Origin: Caulobacter sp. NIBR2454
GTDB lineage: Bacteria > Pseudomonadota > Alphaproteobacteria > Caulobacterales > Caulobacteraceae
Assembly (NCBI RefSeq): GCF_027474405.1
Contig: NZ_CP114871.1
Span: forward strand, 3,636,226 to 3,700,225
Length of the DNA stretch: 64,000 nt
Direction: 5' to 3'
Shown here piece by piece: positions 16,377-25,321 of the stretch (positions are counted from its first letter, which is position 1; each line of letters begins with the position of its first letter). The notes under the pieces are model-generated. The model ran no database searches. It saw only the letters and a list, made by a program, of their open reading frames with translations, and had not been told where the DNA came from. The position numbers and the translations under genes were made by a program.

Positions 16377-17903
16377 ATGGCCGCACGCGTGGTGACCGTG
16401 GCGTTCCAGGGTGTTGAGGCCCGCCGCGTCGATGTCGAGGTTCAGCTGACCGGCGGAGCCGTGATCTTCATGGTCGTGGGCCTGGCCGACAAGGCGGTCG
16501 CCGAGAGCCGCGAACGGGTGAGGGCGGCCTTCGCGGGCCTGGGCCTGGCCATGCCGGCCCGACGGATCGTCGCCAATCTCGCCCCCGCCGACCTGCCCAA
16601 GGAGGGTAGCCATTACGACCTTCCCATCGCCCTGGCGGTGATGGCCTCCATGGGCGTGATCCCGGCCGACGCCCTACAAGGCTGGGCGGCCATGGGCGAG
16701 CTTTCTCTGGATGGCCAGATCGCCCCGGTGGCTGGAACCCTGCCCGCCGCCGTAGCGGCCGGCGCCATGGGCCTGGGGCTGATCTGTCCCGAGGCCTGCG
16801 GTGCGGAAGCAGCCTGGGCCGGCGACACTCCGATCCTTGCGCCCCGCTCACTGATCGCCCTGATCAATCACTTCCGCGGGACACAGGTGCTGAGCGCGCC
16901 CACGCCCGGCCCCGTGGTCGAGGCCGAGGGCGCGCCGGACCTGCGGGATGTGAAGGGCCAGGAGAGCGCCAAGCGCGCCCTGGAGATCGCCGCGGCCGGG
17001 GGCCACAACCTGCTCTTCTGCGGTCCGCCGGGTTCGGGCAAGTCGATGATGGCGCAACGCCTGCCGGGCCTGCTGCCGCCCCTGTCGGCGGGCGAACTTT
17101 TGGAAACCTCCATGGTCCATTCGGTGGCGGGGCTGATCGCCAAGGGGACGCTGACCCGCAGCCGGCCCTTCCGCAGCCCGCACCACTCAGCCTCCATGGC
17201 CGCCCTGACCGGCGGCGGGCTGAAAGCCAAGCCGGGCGAGGTGTCCCTAGCCCACAATGGGGTGCTGTTCCTGGACGAGCTGCCCGAATTCAGCGCCCAG
17301 GCGCTCGACAGCCTGCGCGCGCCGCTGGAAACGGGCGAGGTGATGGTGGCCCGGGCCAACGCCCACATCCGCTATCCGGCACGCGTCCAGGTGGTGGCTG
17401 CGATGAACCCCTGCCGCTGTGGCCACGGCGGGGCGGGCAAGGGCGCCTGCGGCAAGGCTCCCAAATGCCAGCGTGACTATCAGGGACGGGTATCTGGTCC
17501 ACTGCTGGACCGTATCGACCTGTCGGTGGACGTCCCGCCAGTCAGCGCCGCCGACCTGGCTCTTCCCGCGCCGGCCGAGGGCAGCGCCGAGGCCGCCGCC
17601 CGCGTGGCCGAGGCGCGGCGTCTGCAGGCGCAACGCGCGGCCAAGGCCGGCGGCGGCGCGCCGATCCTCAACTCAAGGGCAGAGGGCCGCTTCCTGGACG
17701 AGACGGTCGCCCTCGACGACCAGGGCCGCCAGCTTCTGGCCCGCGCGGCCGAGGCGGGCGGGCTCACCGCGCGCGGCTGGACCCGCACCCTGCGCCTTGC
17801 CCGAACCATCGCGGACCTGGAAGGCTCGCCCAGCGTACGCAGAGTCCATGTGGCCGAGGCTCTGATCTATCGTCGGGTCGGCGCGTTGGAGCCCGCGACC
17901 TGA
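16377..17903 (+). CDS. comM: YifB/ComM family Mg-chelatase-like AAA+ ATPase
   Basis: The 508-residue protein has an N-terminal Lon-protease-like domain (residues 1-170), a Mg-chelatase-type AAA+ core with Walker A GPPGSGKSM near residue 218 and Walker B FLDELPEF near 299, and a C-terminal lid domain. The zinc-type cluster MNPCRCGHGGAGKGACGK (cysteines spaced C-x-C...C) near 343-360 is typical of the family. ComM is a branch-migration helicase used when transformed or transferred DNA is integrated by RecA. A consensus DnaA box precedes it. The gene stands alone, convergent with the NTF2-like gene one base away. Confidence 0.92.
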   Translation: MAARVVTVAFQGVEARRVDVEVQLTGGAVIFMVVGLADKAVAESRERVRAAFAGLGLAMPARRIVANLAPADLPKEGSHYDLPIALAVMASMGVIPADALQGWAAMGELSLDGQIAPVAGTLPAAVAAGAMGLGLICPEACGAEAAWAGDTPILAPRSLIALINHFRGTQVLSAPTPGPVVEAEGAPDLRDVKGQESAKRALEIAAAGGHNLLFCGPPGSGKSMMAQRLPGLLPPLSAGELLETSMVHSVAGLIAKGTLTRSRPFRSPHHSASMAALTGGGLKAKPGEVSLAHNGVLFLDELPEFSAQALDSLRAPLETGEVMVARANAHIRYPARVQVVAAMNPCRCGHGGAGKGACGKAPKCQRDYQGRVSGPLLDRIDLSVDVPPVSAADLALPAPAEGSAEAAARVAEARRLQAQRAAKAGGGAPILNSRAEGRFLDETVALDDQGRQLLARAAEAGGLTARGWTRTLRLARTIADLEGSPSVRRVHVAEALIYRRVGALEPAT

Positions 17904-17904
17904 T

Positions 17905-18360
17905 CTATTTCGCGGCTGTCTTGGCCTCGCCCATGAAGGTCTTGTTGACGATCACCCATCGTCCATCGACTAGCAGCAGCGACATGTAGTCGGTGTAGCG
18001 CACCGTCGGATAGTCGAGCACGATCTTCGCCACGCCGGCGCCGCCGGTGACCTCGACGCTCTCGATCGTTCGCACGCGTTGCGCATCGTCGGGTGATGCG
18101 CGGCCAGAGCCGGCCCGCGCCGCATACTGGGCCGCCGTCTCGCGGAACACCTTTCCCTCGCGGATGCCGAAAAGCTCGGCTTGCGGATGGAAGGCGCGTT
18201 CAAAGGCTTCGCGACTGCCTGTCCGATGACCTTCCAGGTAACTTTCCAAAGGGGCGAGGACGGCCGGGTCGGCCTTGGCGGGCGCGACAGGAGCGGCAAG
18301 CGCCGCACCCGCCAGGGCCATCGAGAACAGGCCGGTCGTCGCGGCCAAGAACATGTTCAT
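17905..18360 (-). CDS. Exported NTF2-like / putative lumazine-binding family protein
   Basis: The 151-residue protein has a signal peptide ending at about residue 23 (MALAGAALAAP) and a SnoaL/NTF2-like domain with the segments SREAFERAFHPQAELFGIREG (ends SREAFERAFHP and FGIREG), VAKIVLDYPTVRYTDYMSLL (in part) and DGRWVIVNKTF at the end. Domains of this shape bind small ligands or act as enzymes or scaffolds; the specific role is unknown. It is convergent with comM, and its start region faces shkA over a 157-base intergenic stretch. Confidence 0.75.
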   Translation of the reverse strand: MNMFLAATTGLFSMALAGAALAAPVAPAKADPAVLAPLESYLEGHRTGSREAFERAFHPQAELFGIREGKVFRETAAQYAARAGSGRASPDDAQRVRTIESVEVTGGAGVAKIVLDYPTVRYTDYMSLLLVDGRWVIVNKTFMGEAKTAAK

Positions 18361-18517
18361 AGCTTCGGAGCTCCACGCGATTTCGCGCGGACCCTACCCA
18401 CCAACGGCGTCGTCTCAAAAACAACGTTCTGTAATCTTTCGGCCCTCGGCCCCTGCGACATTCTGAAACAAGCTGAGCCAATACGGGCCGTTAAGAGGCC
18501 GGCGTTAGGATGCCTTG

Positions 18518-20047
18518 ATGAGCAAGGTTCCTCCCAAGGGCGTCACGCCCGAGCAACTGGCCACCCTGAGCCATGAATTCCGCACGCCCCTGAACGGCGT
18601 GCTCGGGGTCGCGCGCCTGCTGGAGGGCACCCGGCTGACGGCCGAGCAGCGCTCCTATGTCACCGCCCTGCGCGACAGCGGCGATCACCTGTTGTCCCTG
18701 GTCAACGACCTGCTCGACTTCGCGCGTCTGGGGGAAGGCCGCGTGGAGCTGCATCCCGCGCCGGTCAATGTGGAGACCCTGCTGCGTCAGGTCTGCGAGC
18801 TGATGAGCCCCCGCGCCGACGAGAAGGGCATTGAAATCGGCTGGGCCGTCGCGCCCGGCGTCGGTGAAGTCATGGCCGATGAGGGCCGCCTGCGTCAGGT
18901 GCTGCTCAATTTCGTCGGCAACGGCGTGAAATTCACCGAGGCCGGCGGCGTGCTGCTGTCGGCCGAGCCATCCGACGGCGGGCGCCTGCGCTTCACGGTC
19001 TCGGACACCGGTCCAGGGGTCGCCCCCGCCGCTCGCGAAAAGATCTTCCAGCCCTTCGTCCAGGCCGAGACCGCCGGCCACCCCGGCGGCACGGGCCTGG
19101 GCCTGGCCATCGTCCGCCGCCTCGCCGACGCCATGGAGGGCGCGGCCGGGGTCGAGGGAGACGAAGGCTCCGGCGCCGACTTCTGGTTCGAGGCGGTTTT
19201 GCCCCCCGTGGGCGCGGCCGCGCCCGAAACCGCCCTCAAGGGCGTGACCGTGGCCGTGGCCTCGCCCAACGCCATCGTGCGTGAAGCCGCCGCCCAGCAG
19301 GTGGCCGCCAGCGGCGGTCGCGCCGTGGTGGGCGACAATATCGAGTCCGTCCTGCGCGCCGCCCCCACCGAAGCCGTGATCCTGATCGACATCGCCCTGT
19401 CCGAAGGACGCAAAGCCTTCGCCCCACCCCCCGATCGGGCCTGCGTGGTGTTGCTGCGGGCCGAGGAGCGCGGCCGTATCGACCGACTACGCGCCGATGG
19501 CTTCCTGGGCTATCTGATCAAGCCCCTGCGCCGCGCCTCCCTGGCGGACCGGGTGCTGGCCGCCAAGGCGGCCTTCGCCGGCGCCGGATCCTCGGACACG
19601 ACCAGCCCGTCGCAGGAGGACGAACGCGTCGCCGCCGCCGCCGCGCCCGGCCTTCGGGTCCTGCTGGCCGAGGACAATCCGATCAACGCCTTGCTGGCTC
19701 GCGCCCTGCTGGAGCGCGAGGGCTGCAGGGTAGACCGCGTGGCCAGCGGCCAAGAGGCCCTCGCCGCTCTCGCCGCCGGCGCCTACGATCTGATCTTGAT
19801 GGACCGGCGCATGCCGGACCTGGGTGGGGTCGAGGCCACGAAAATTCTGCGGGCGCGCGGCGTGCGGACGCCCGTAGTTGCCCTGACCGCCGACGCCTTC
19901 GAGGATGATCGCCGCGAATGTCTGGCCGCTGGCATGGATGATTTCCTGGTCAAGCCGATCAGCGCCGACGCCATGCGCGGGGTGCTGGCGCGCTGTGTGT
20001 CGGGCGGCTGGACGCAGGAGCCGGGTCGGGCCAAGTTCGCCTCCTGA
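18518..20047 (+). CDS. shkA: Hybrid histidine kinase, ShkA-type (DHp-CA-pseudoREC-REC)
   Basis: The 509-residue cytoplasmic kinase has no membrane or PAS segment. Domains in order: DHp with LSHEFRTPLNG (His19), CA domain with NFVGNGVKF, DTGPGV and GTGLGLAI to about 230, a degenerate receiver at 240-350, and a canonical receiver at 380-500 with MDRRMPD (Asp429). The degenerate receiver carries R-x13-Y-x-I-x-P-x-R (REERG... GYLIKPLR, Tyr332), the same spacing I recall for the c-di-GMP-binding residues of Caulobacter ShkA. ShkA drives stalk genes through phosphotransfer to TacA. Start ATG 18518 has AGGA seven bases upstream. Gene context (comM, gshB, ampG) also suits the Caulobacter locus. Ortholog call is inference from architecture and spacing. 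Confidence 0.8.
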   Translation: MSKVPPKGVTPEQLATLSHEFRTPLNGVLGVARLLEGTRLTAEQRSYVTALRDSGDHLLSLVNDLLDFARLGEGRVELHPAPVNVETLLRQVCELMSPRADEKGIEIGWAVAPGVGEVMADEGRLRQVLLNFVGNGVKFTEAGGVLLSAEPSDGGRLRFTVSDTGPGVAPAAREKIFQPFVQAETAGHPGGTGLGLAIVRRLADAMEGAAGVEGDEGSGADFWFEAVLPPVGAAAPETALKGVTVAVASPNAIVREAAAQQVAASGGRAVVGDNIESVLRAAPTEAVILIDIALSEGRKAFAPPPDRACVVLLRAEERGRIDRLRADGFLGYLIKPLRRASLADRVLAAKAAFAGAGSSDTTSPSQEDERVAAAAAPGLRVLLAEDNPINALLARALLEREGCRVDRVASGQEALAALAAGAYDLILMDRRMPDLGGVEATKILRARGVRTPVVALTADAFEDDRRECLAAGMDDFLVKPISADAMRGVLARCVSGGWTQEPGRAKFAS

Positions 20048-20085
20048 CGCGGAGGCGCGCATCGCCCTCCACACCGGGGAATGCG

Positions 20086-21762
20086 ATGAGCGAGACGACC
20101 GAGACCAAGCCCAAGCGCAGCGTGCTGCAGGCCCTGGCGATCTATCGCGAGCGACGCAGCCTGGTGATGCTGGGTCTCGGCTTCGCGGCCGGCCTGCCCT
20201 ACATGCTGATCTTCGACACTCTGTCGGTTTGGCTGCGGGATTCTGGCCTGTCCCTGGCGGTGATCGGCTTCTTCAGCCTGGCCACCCTGTCCTTCTCGTT
20301 CAAGTTCCTGTGGGCGCCGCTGATCGACCGGACCGCGATTCCCGGCCTGACAAAGCTCCTCGGACATCGCCGATCATGGATGCTGGTCTGCCAACTGGCG
20401 ATCATGCTGGGTCTGTGGCTTGTTTCAGGCCTGAACCCCGCCCAGAACCTTGGCCTGATGGCCGTGGTCGCCGTGGCGGTCGGCTTCTTCACCGCCACCC
20501 ATGACATCGTCATCGACGCCTGGCGGATTGAGGTCGGCGGGACCGAGGGGCAGGGGCCCCTGGCCGCGGCCGTCCAGTGGGGTTTCCGCGGCGCCATGGT
20601 GGTGGCCGGCGCCGTGCCGCTTTTGCTGGCCGAGCGGTTCGGCTGGAACATCTCCTACGCCATCATGTCCGCGGTGATGGTGGTCGGCCTCGCCGCCACC
20701 CTGGCCGCCCCGCGCGAGACCGCGCACGAAATCAGGCCGATCCCCACCGGCGACGTCAAGCAGTCCCCAGCCCTCCAGGCCGTGGAGTGGGCCGTTCGCC
20801 TGGCCGTGCTGCTGATCGGCGCGCTGCTGCTGGGTTCAGGCCTGGCGGGCGACGCCAGCCTCCTGTCTCAGTTCGTGGGCGGCGAGGCCCTGGCCGACGC
20901 CTGGACCGACAAGCAGTCGGGCGTCTGGCTGCAGCTGGCGAGCGTGGCCGCCGGCCTGGTGATCGTGGTCACCGCCGCCTGGCCGATCCCAAAGGTGCGC
21001 ACCAAGCCGGGGGTCTATCTTTCCACCGCCCTGGGCGCGCCCCTGGGCGAATTCATGCGGCGCTACAAGGGCGTGGCCGGCCTAATCCTGGCGACCATCT
21101 GCCTCTATCGCGTGGCTGATTTCGTTCTGAACATCATGAACCCGTTCTATCGGGATCTCGGCTTCACCCTCACCGAGATCGCCGAGGTGCGGAAGGTGTT
21201 TGGCATCATCGCCTCGATGCTTGGCGTGGCGCTGGGCGGGCTGCTGGTGGCGCGGCTGAGCCTGATGAAGGCTCTTCTGATCGGGGCGTTCGCCGGGCCG
21301 ATCAGCAATCTGATCTTCATCTGGCTGGCGGCCCAGGGCCATTCGGTGCCGGCCCTGTTCGTGGCCATCTGCCTGGACAACCTGGCGGGCGGCGTCGCGG
21401 GCACCGCCCTGATCGTCTACATGTCGAGCCTGACCACCACCGGCTTCACCGCCACCCAATATGCGATGTTCACCTCGCTCTACGCCTTGCCCGGCAAGCT
21501 GATCGCCTCGCAGTCCGGGCGGCTGGTGGAGTGGGCCGCGCGGGCGGCCGAGGCAGGCGGGCCGCTGGGCGCGCTCAAGGGCATGTTCGCCGGGCTCACC
21601 CCCGAAAGCTATGTGGCCGCCAGCGCCAAGCTGGGCGTCAGCCCGGCCGCAATGGGCGTGGGCTATACGGTGTTCTTCATCTATTCGGCGCTGATCGGCG
21701 TGGTGGCTATCGGACTTTGCCTGATGGTCGCGGCGCGCCAGCCCAAGGCTGTCGAGGTTTAG
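20086..21762 (+). CDS. ampG: AmpG family muropeptide MFS transporter
   Basis: The 558-residue membrane protein has the AmpG signature: GFAAGLPYMLIFDTLSVWLR (in part) near residue 30-50, the loop FKFLWAPLIDR near 75, and ATHDIVIDAWR near 135. It has about 14 helices including two extra ones around residues 235-300. AmpG imports anhydro-muropeptides released during cell wall turnover and so connects recycling to AmpR-type beta-lactamase induction. It lies 38 bases after shkA; a shared transcript is likely, but functional linkage is not evident. Confidence 0.88.
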   Translation: MSETTETKPKRSVLQALAIYRERRSLVMLGLGFAAGLPYMLIFDTLSVWLRDSGLSLAVIGFFSLATLSFSFKFLWAPLIDRTAIPGLTKLLGHRRSWMLVCQLAIMLGLWLVSGLNPAQNLGLMAVVAVAVGFFTATHDIVIDAWRIEVGGTEGQGPLAAAVQWGFRGAMVVAGAVPLLLAERFGWNISYAIMSAVMVVGLAATLAAPRETAHEIRPIPTGDVKQSPALQAVEWAVRLAVLLIGALLLGSGLAGDASLLSQFVGGEALADAWTDKQSGVWLQLASVAAGLVIVVTAAWPIPKVRTKPGVYLSTALGAPLGEFMRRYKGVAGLILATICLYRVADFVLNIMNPFYRDLGFTLTEIAEVRKVFGIIASMLGVALGGLLVARLSLMKALLIGAFAGPISNLIFIWLAAQGHSVPALFVAICLDNLAGGVAGTALIVYMSSLTTTGFTATQYAMFTSLYALPGKLIASQSGRLVEWAARAAEAGGPLGALKGMFAGLTPESYVAASAKLGVSPAAMGVGYTVFFIYSALIGVVAIGLCLMVAARQPKAVEV

Positions 21763-21773
21763 TCCGCCCGAAC

Positions 21774-22604
21774 CTAGTTTGCGAGGCAGACCACCTGGGC
21801 GACGCGCAGGTCGCGGCGAAGGCTGTCGGCCACGCGGCCATAATTGTCGACGGTGATCGGCTCGCCCATGGCGAGCCCGCCGCGCCGCCCGCCGGCCAGC
21901 TTCAGGCTCTCGGTCACGGTCTCCGGCGCGGTGGTGTAGATGCGGCCACGGCGCGGGGCTTCGGCTACGGTCACGCCGATCACCCGGCCGGCGTTGTCCA
22001 GGGCCGGCGCGCCGGAAAGACCGGCCAGAGTCCCCTTGAGGGTGTCGGTGCGGCCGACCTCGGCCCAGACCAGAACAGACTCGGTGCGGGCGCCGCGACC
22101 CCGGACCACCAGACGCTCACGGCCCAGCAGGCGCGAGGCGGCCTCGCCCGGCTGGCCTTGCGGGAAGCCGGGATGGAAGGCGCGATCCCCCCGGCGCAGC
22201 GGCCGGTCCAGGCCCAGGGGCAGGGCGCCGGAGCCGCCTTCGGTGGTCAGGACGGCGACATCGGCCTTGGGATCGATGCGGACCTGCGCCGCGACGCCTC
22301 GGCCGTCACCCACCACGATGGCGGCCTGGCGACAGCCATCGACAACATGGCGGGCGGTCAGCCAGGTCCCGCTGTCGTCCACGGAGAAGGCGGTTCCCGA
22401 CCCCTGCTGAGGCGCGAAGGGCGCGTCGACGACGATCTCGGGATCGAAGGGAGACGCCGGACCCAGCGGCACGCCTTCCTCGCCCTCCACGGGCGGCGGC
22501 GGCGGCGGCGCGTCAGCGCGCTCCTGACGGCCGAGCGCGGCGATCAGGAGCGCGAGGACCACCGCGGCATAGACCAGCCAATCGGGAAGTCGGGGAAAGT
22601 GCAT
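21774..22604 (-). CDS. Trypsin-like (S1C) serine protease, membrane-anchored, no PDZ domain
   Basis: The 276-residue protein begins with one membrane helix (residues 8-22, LVYAAVVLALLIAALG) and a proline/acidic linker, then a chymotrypsin-fold domain. The catalytic triad is visible as TARHVVDGC (His near 90), KADVAVL (Asp near 120) and AGLSGAPAL (Ser near 200). The C-terminal 60 residues lack a PDZ domain. Periplasmic proteases of this type handle misfolded or regulatory proteins; the substrate is unknown. It is followed 16 bases later by the DUF350 gene upstream on the same strand, so the two form an operon. Confidence 0.82.
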   Translation of the reverse strand: MHFPRLPDWLVYAAVVLALLIAALGRQERADAPPPPPPVEGEEGVPLGPASPFDPEIVVDAPFAPQQGSGTAFSVDDSGTWLTARHVVDGCRQAAIVVGDGRGVAAQVRIDPKADVAVLTTEGGSGALPLGLDRPLRRGDRAFHPGFPQGQPGEAASRLLGRERLVVRGRGARTESVLVWAEVGRTDTLKGTLAGLSGAPALDNAGRVIGVTVAEAPRRGRIYTTAPETVTESLKLAGGRRGGLAMGEPITVDNYGRVADSLRRDLRVAQVVCLAN

Positions 22605-22620
22605 GGGCGGCGCGGGCCGC

Positions 22621-23049
22621 TCAGCCCGCCACGGCGGCGGCGAGGATCAGGGCGGTGGCGATCTTGGCCCCCACCAACAAGGCGGCGGCCGCGACCTCGC
22701 CTTCCTGGATGCGCTGCGGCAGGCCCTTGAGGATCATGTCGGTCATGCGGAACACGAAGAGCTGGACGATGGTCGTCGCCGCGCCCCAAAGCGCGATGTC
22801 GATAGGCGAGGACGAGGCCCGCAGGCTGACCGCCAGCGGAATGGCCAGGCCGACCATCACCCCGCCCAGGGACAGGGCGGCGGCGGCGTTGCCGTCGCGG
22901 ATCAGCTTGACCTCTCGATGGGGGGTCAGCAGGGCGTAAAGCACCGTCCCCAGCAGCAGGATGACCATGGTGATCCCCGCGTGAAGCAGGGTGACCGGAA
23001 AGCCCGTGGCGAAGGCCTGGATCTCAGGCGACTGAAGTTCTGGCGGCAT
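22621..23049 (-). CDS. DUF350 family membrane protein
   Basis: The 142-residue protein has four predicted helices and the duplicated DUF350 pattern with conserved glycines: ITMVILLLGTVLYALLTPH, ALSLGGVMVGLAIPLAVSL and ILKGLPQRIQEGEVAAAALL (the last in part). DUF350 proteins are inner membrane proteins of unknown function, often beside spermidine-synthase-like or stress genes, neither of which is seen here. It is the first gene of a two-gene operon with the S1C protease. Confidence 0.75.
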   Translation of the reverse strand: MPPELQSPEIQAFATGFPVTLLHAGITMVILLLGTVLYALLTPHREVKLIRDGNAAAALSLGGVMVGLAIPLAVSLRASSSPIDIALWGAATTIVQLFVFRMTDMILKGLPQRIQEGEVAAAALLVGAKIATALILAAAVAG

Positions 23050-23119
23050 GGACGCGACAATCCCCGAACGACGCTGACCGCACCGTTAACACGGCGGCGC
23101 TTCGAAGCGATGACGCAAT

Positions 23120-24301
23120 TTATTCAGCCGCGGCGATCTCGGCGATCGGCTCGATTTCCGCCTTGCGGCGGGCGCTGGCGCGGACCTTCTCGCTCTCGGA
23201 CTTCAGCTGACCGCAGGCGGCGAGGATGTCGCGACCGCGCGGCGTGCGGATCGGCGAAGCGTAGCCGGCGCGGTTGATGACGGCGGCGAACTTTTCGATT
23301 GTGGCCCAGTCCGAGCATTCATACGGACTGTTGGGCCACGGGTTGAACGGGATCAGATTGATCTTGGCCGGCACACCCTTCAGCAGCTGCACCAGGGCGC
23401 GGGCCTCGTCGGGGCTGTCATTGACGCCCTTGAGCATCACGTACTCGAAGGTTACCCGGCGGGCGTTGGAGATACCCGGATAGGCGCGGATGCCGTCCAT
23501 CAGCTCCTTGATCGGGTACTTCTTGTTGAGCGGCACCAGCTCGTTGCGCAGCTCGTCATTGGTGGCGTGCAGGCTGATGGCCAGCATGGCGCTGGTCTTC
23601 TCGCCCAGAGCCGTCAGCTGCGGAACCACGCCCGAGGTCGAAACCGTGATCCGGCGGCGCGAGATGGCGATGCCCTCGTCGTCGCTGATGATATCGATGG
23701 CGGCCGAAACCGCGTCCAGATTGTAGAGCGGCTCGCCCATGCCCATGAAGACGATGTTGGATAGGCGGCGTTCCTCACGGTCGCTCGGCCATTCCTCCAG
23801 GTCGTCCTTAGCCACCTGCACCTGGGCGACGATCTCGGCCGCGGTCAGGTTGCGCACCAGGGGCTGGGTGCCCGTGTGGCAGAAGGTGCAGTTCAGGGTG
23901 CAGCCAACCTGGCTGGAGACGCACAGGGCGCCGGCCCGGCCCACGTCGGGGATGTAGACGGTCTCGACCTCGATGCCGGGAGCCATGCGGATCAGCCACT
24001 TGCGCGTGCCGTCCTTGGACACCTGGCGCTCGACCACCTCGGGACGCGAGATCACGAAGCGCTCGGACAGAGCGGCGCGCAGGTCTTTGGCCACATCGCT
24101 CATCTGGGCGAAGTCGGTGACGCCGCGATGGTGCATCCAACGCCACAGCTGGGTGGTGCGCATGCGCGCCTTGGCCGGCTCGACCACACCGCTCTCGACC
24201 AGGGCGGCCGACAGCTCCGCCCGGGTCAGGCCGGACAGGTTCTGAGGAAGCGAGGGCGCGTCGGCGCGCGCCGGTCGGGCGAGGTCGAGGGTGACGGTCA
24301 C
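23120..24301 (-). CDS. rlmN: 23S rRNA (adenine-2503-C2)-methyltransferase RlmN
   Basis: The 393-residue radical SAM enzyme methylates C2 of A2503 in 23S rRNA and A37 in some tRNAs. The cluster motif [11 protein letters not shown] lies near residue 131-141; the two other catalytic cysteines are visible as [11 protein letters not shown] context and DILAACGQL near the C-terminus (Cys near 362). GMGEPLYN near residue 190 is the family loop. The N-terminal ~25 residues are poorly conserved and the start is a GTG at 24301 with no strong ribosome site, so the start may lie a little downstream. Confidence 0.95.
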   Translation of the reverse strand: MTVTLDLARPARADAPSLPQNLSGLTRAELSAALVESGVVEPAKARMRTTQLWRWMHHRGVTDFAQMSDVAKDLRAALSERFVISRPEVVERQVSKDGTRKWLIRMAPGIEVETVYIPDVGRAGALCVSSQVGCTLNCTFCHTGTQPLVRNLTAAEIVAQVQVAKDDLEEWPSDREERRLSNIVFMGMGEPLYNLDAVSAAIDIISDDEGIAISRRRITVSTSGVVPQLTALGEKTSAMLAISLHATNDELRNELVPLNKKYPIKELMDGIRAYPGISNARRVTFEYVMLKGVNDSPDEARALVQLLKGVPAKINLIPFNPWPNSPYECSDWATIEKFAAVINRAGYASPIRTPRGRDILAACGQLKSESEKVRASARRKAEIEPIAEIAAAE

Positions 24302-24373
24302 GGGAAAATCCAGATTTCGGGCAGCCTTATAGCAGATGGGGGTTAAGGCCGCAAAAACAGGCCCCTGCGACGA

Positions 24374-25252
24374 TCAGAACGCCGCCGCGCTGATCGTTCC
24401 GTCGCCGCTCAGGGTCGCCCGCTTCATGCCCTGGGAGTGGAATGGCGTGGACACCGAGCCGTCCGCCGACACCGCGATCAGGCCCCCGTCGCCGCCCAGG
24501 GCCGCCAGTTCGGCGATCACCGCCTTGGTGGCCTCCTCCAGGGACTGGCCGGCGAAACGCATCCGGAAACCGATCTGGGCGGCGGCGGCCAGGCGGATGA
24601 AATACTCGCCTTGCCCCGTGCAAGAGACCGCCACATGGGCGTCGGCCCAGGCGCCGGCGGCGGGGATCGGGCTGTCGCCAACCCGGCCAGGCATCTTGTT
24701 GAACACGCCGGCGGTGGAGGTGGCGGCGGCCAGCCGGCCTTCGCCGTCGCGCACCACGCAGCCCACCGTGCCGTGGGCGAGAGCGCCCGGGGCGTGATTA
24801 GCCTCGAACTGGCCGGCATGGGTGAACCAGGCCTTGGGGTCATCGATGGCCTCAAGCGCCTGTTCGGCGGCGAAGCGTGCGGCGCCCGAGCCGGCCAGCA
24901 TGACGTGCGGCGTGCGGTCCATGACCGCGCGGGCGGCGGTGATCGGGCTCTTGAAGCCTTGCAGGGCGGCGACCGCGCCGGCCTTGCCGCTCAGCCCGTC
25001 CATGATGCAGGCGTCGAGTTCATATTCCCCAGCCAGATTGGGGGAAGCGCCGCGCCCGGCGACATAGAGGCCCGAAGCCTCAAGAGCGACCGTCGTCGAG
25101 GTGGCGACGTCGAGCGCCGTAGCCCCCGCGCGCAGGGCGTCGCGGGCCTGTTCGACGAGGCCCTTCATGTGGGCGATCTCGCGATCGTAGTTGCGTCCCG
25201 GCTTGGCGCCCGCGCCGCCATGCAGCGCTAGGCTCAAACATTTGTTCGACAT
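24374..25252 (-). CDS. Isoaspartyl peptidase / L-asparaginase (plant-type, Ntn hydrolase)
   Basis: The 292-residue protein starts at ATG 25252, with AAGGAAGG just upstream; a longer frame would overlap the neighbouring promoter. It begins MSNKCLSLALHGGAGAKPG, and the predicted cleavage site sits at HGTVGCVVRD near residue 180, where Thr becomes the N-terminal nucleophile after autoprocessing. It hydrolyses isoaspartyl dipeptides and asparagine. It is divergent from the quinone oxidoreductase, with about 70 bases between starts. Confidence 0.9.
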   Translation of the reverse strand: MSNKCLSLALHGGAGAKPGRNYDREIAHMKGLVEQARDALRAGATALDVATSTTVALEASGLYVAGRGASPNLAGEYELDACIMDGLSGKAGAVAALQGFKSPITAARAVMDRTPHVMLAGSGAARFAAEQALEAIDDPKAWFTHAGQFEANHAPGALAHGTVGCVVRDGEGRLAAATSTAGVFNKMPGRVGDSPIPAAGAWADAHVAVSCTGQGEYFIRLAAAAQIGFRMRFAGQSLEEATKAVIAELAALGGDGGLIAVSADGSVSTPFHSQGMKRATLSGDGTISAAAF

Positions 25253-25321
25253 TGGCCTTCCTTCCCTTGGGTCCGGTGCGATAGCGTCCCTTTCGAACAA
25301 AAAGAAGTCGGAGACGCGATC

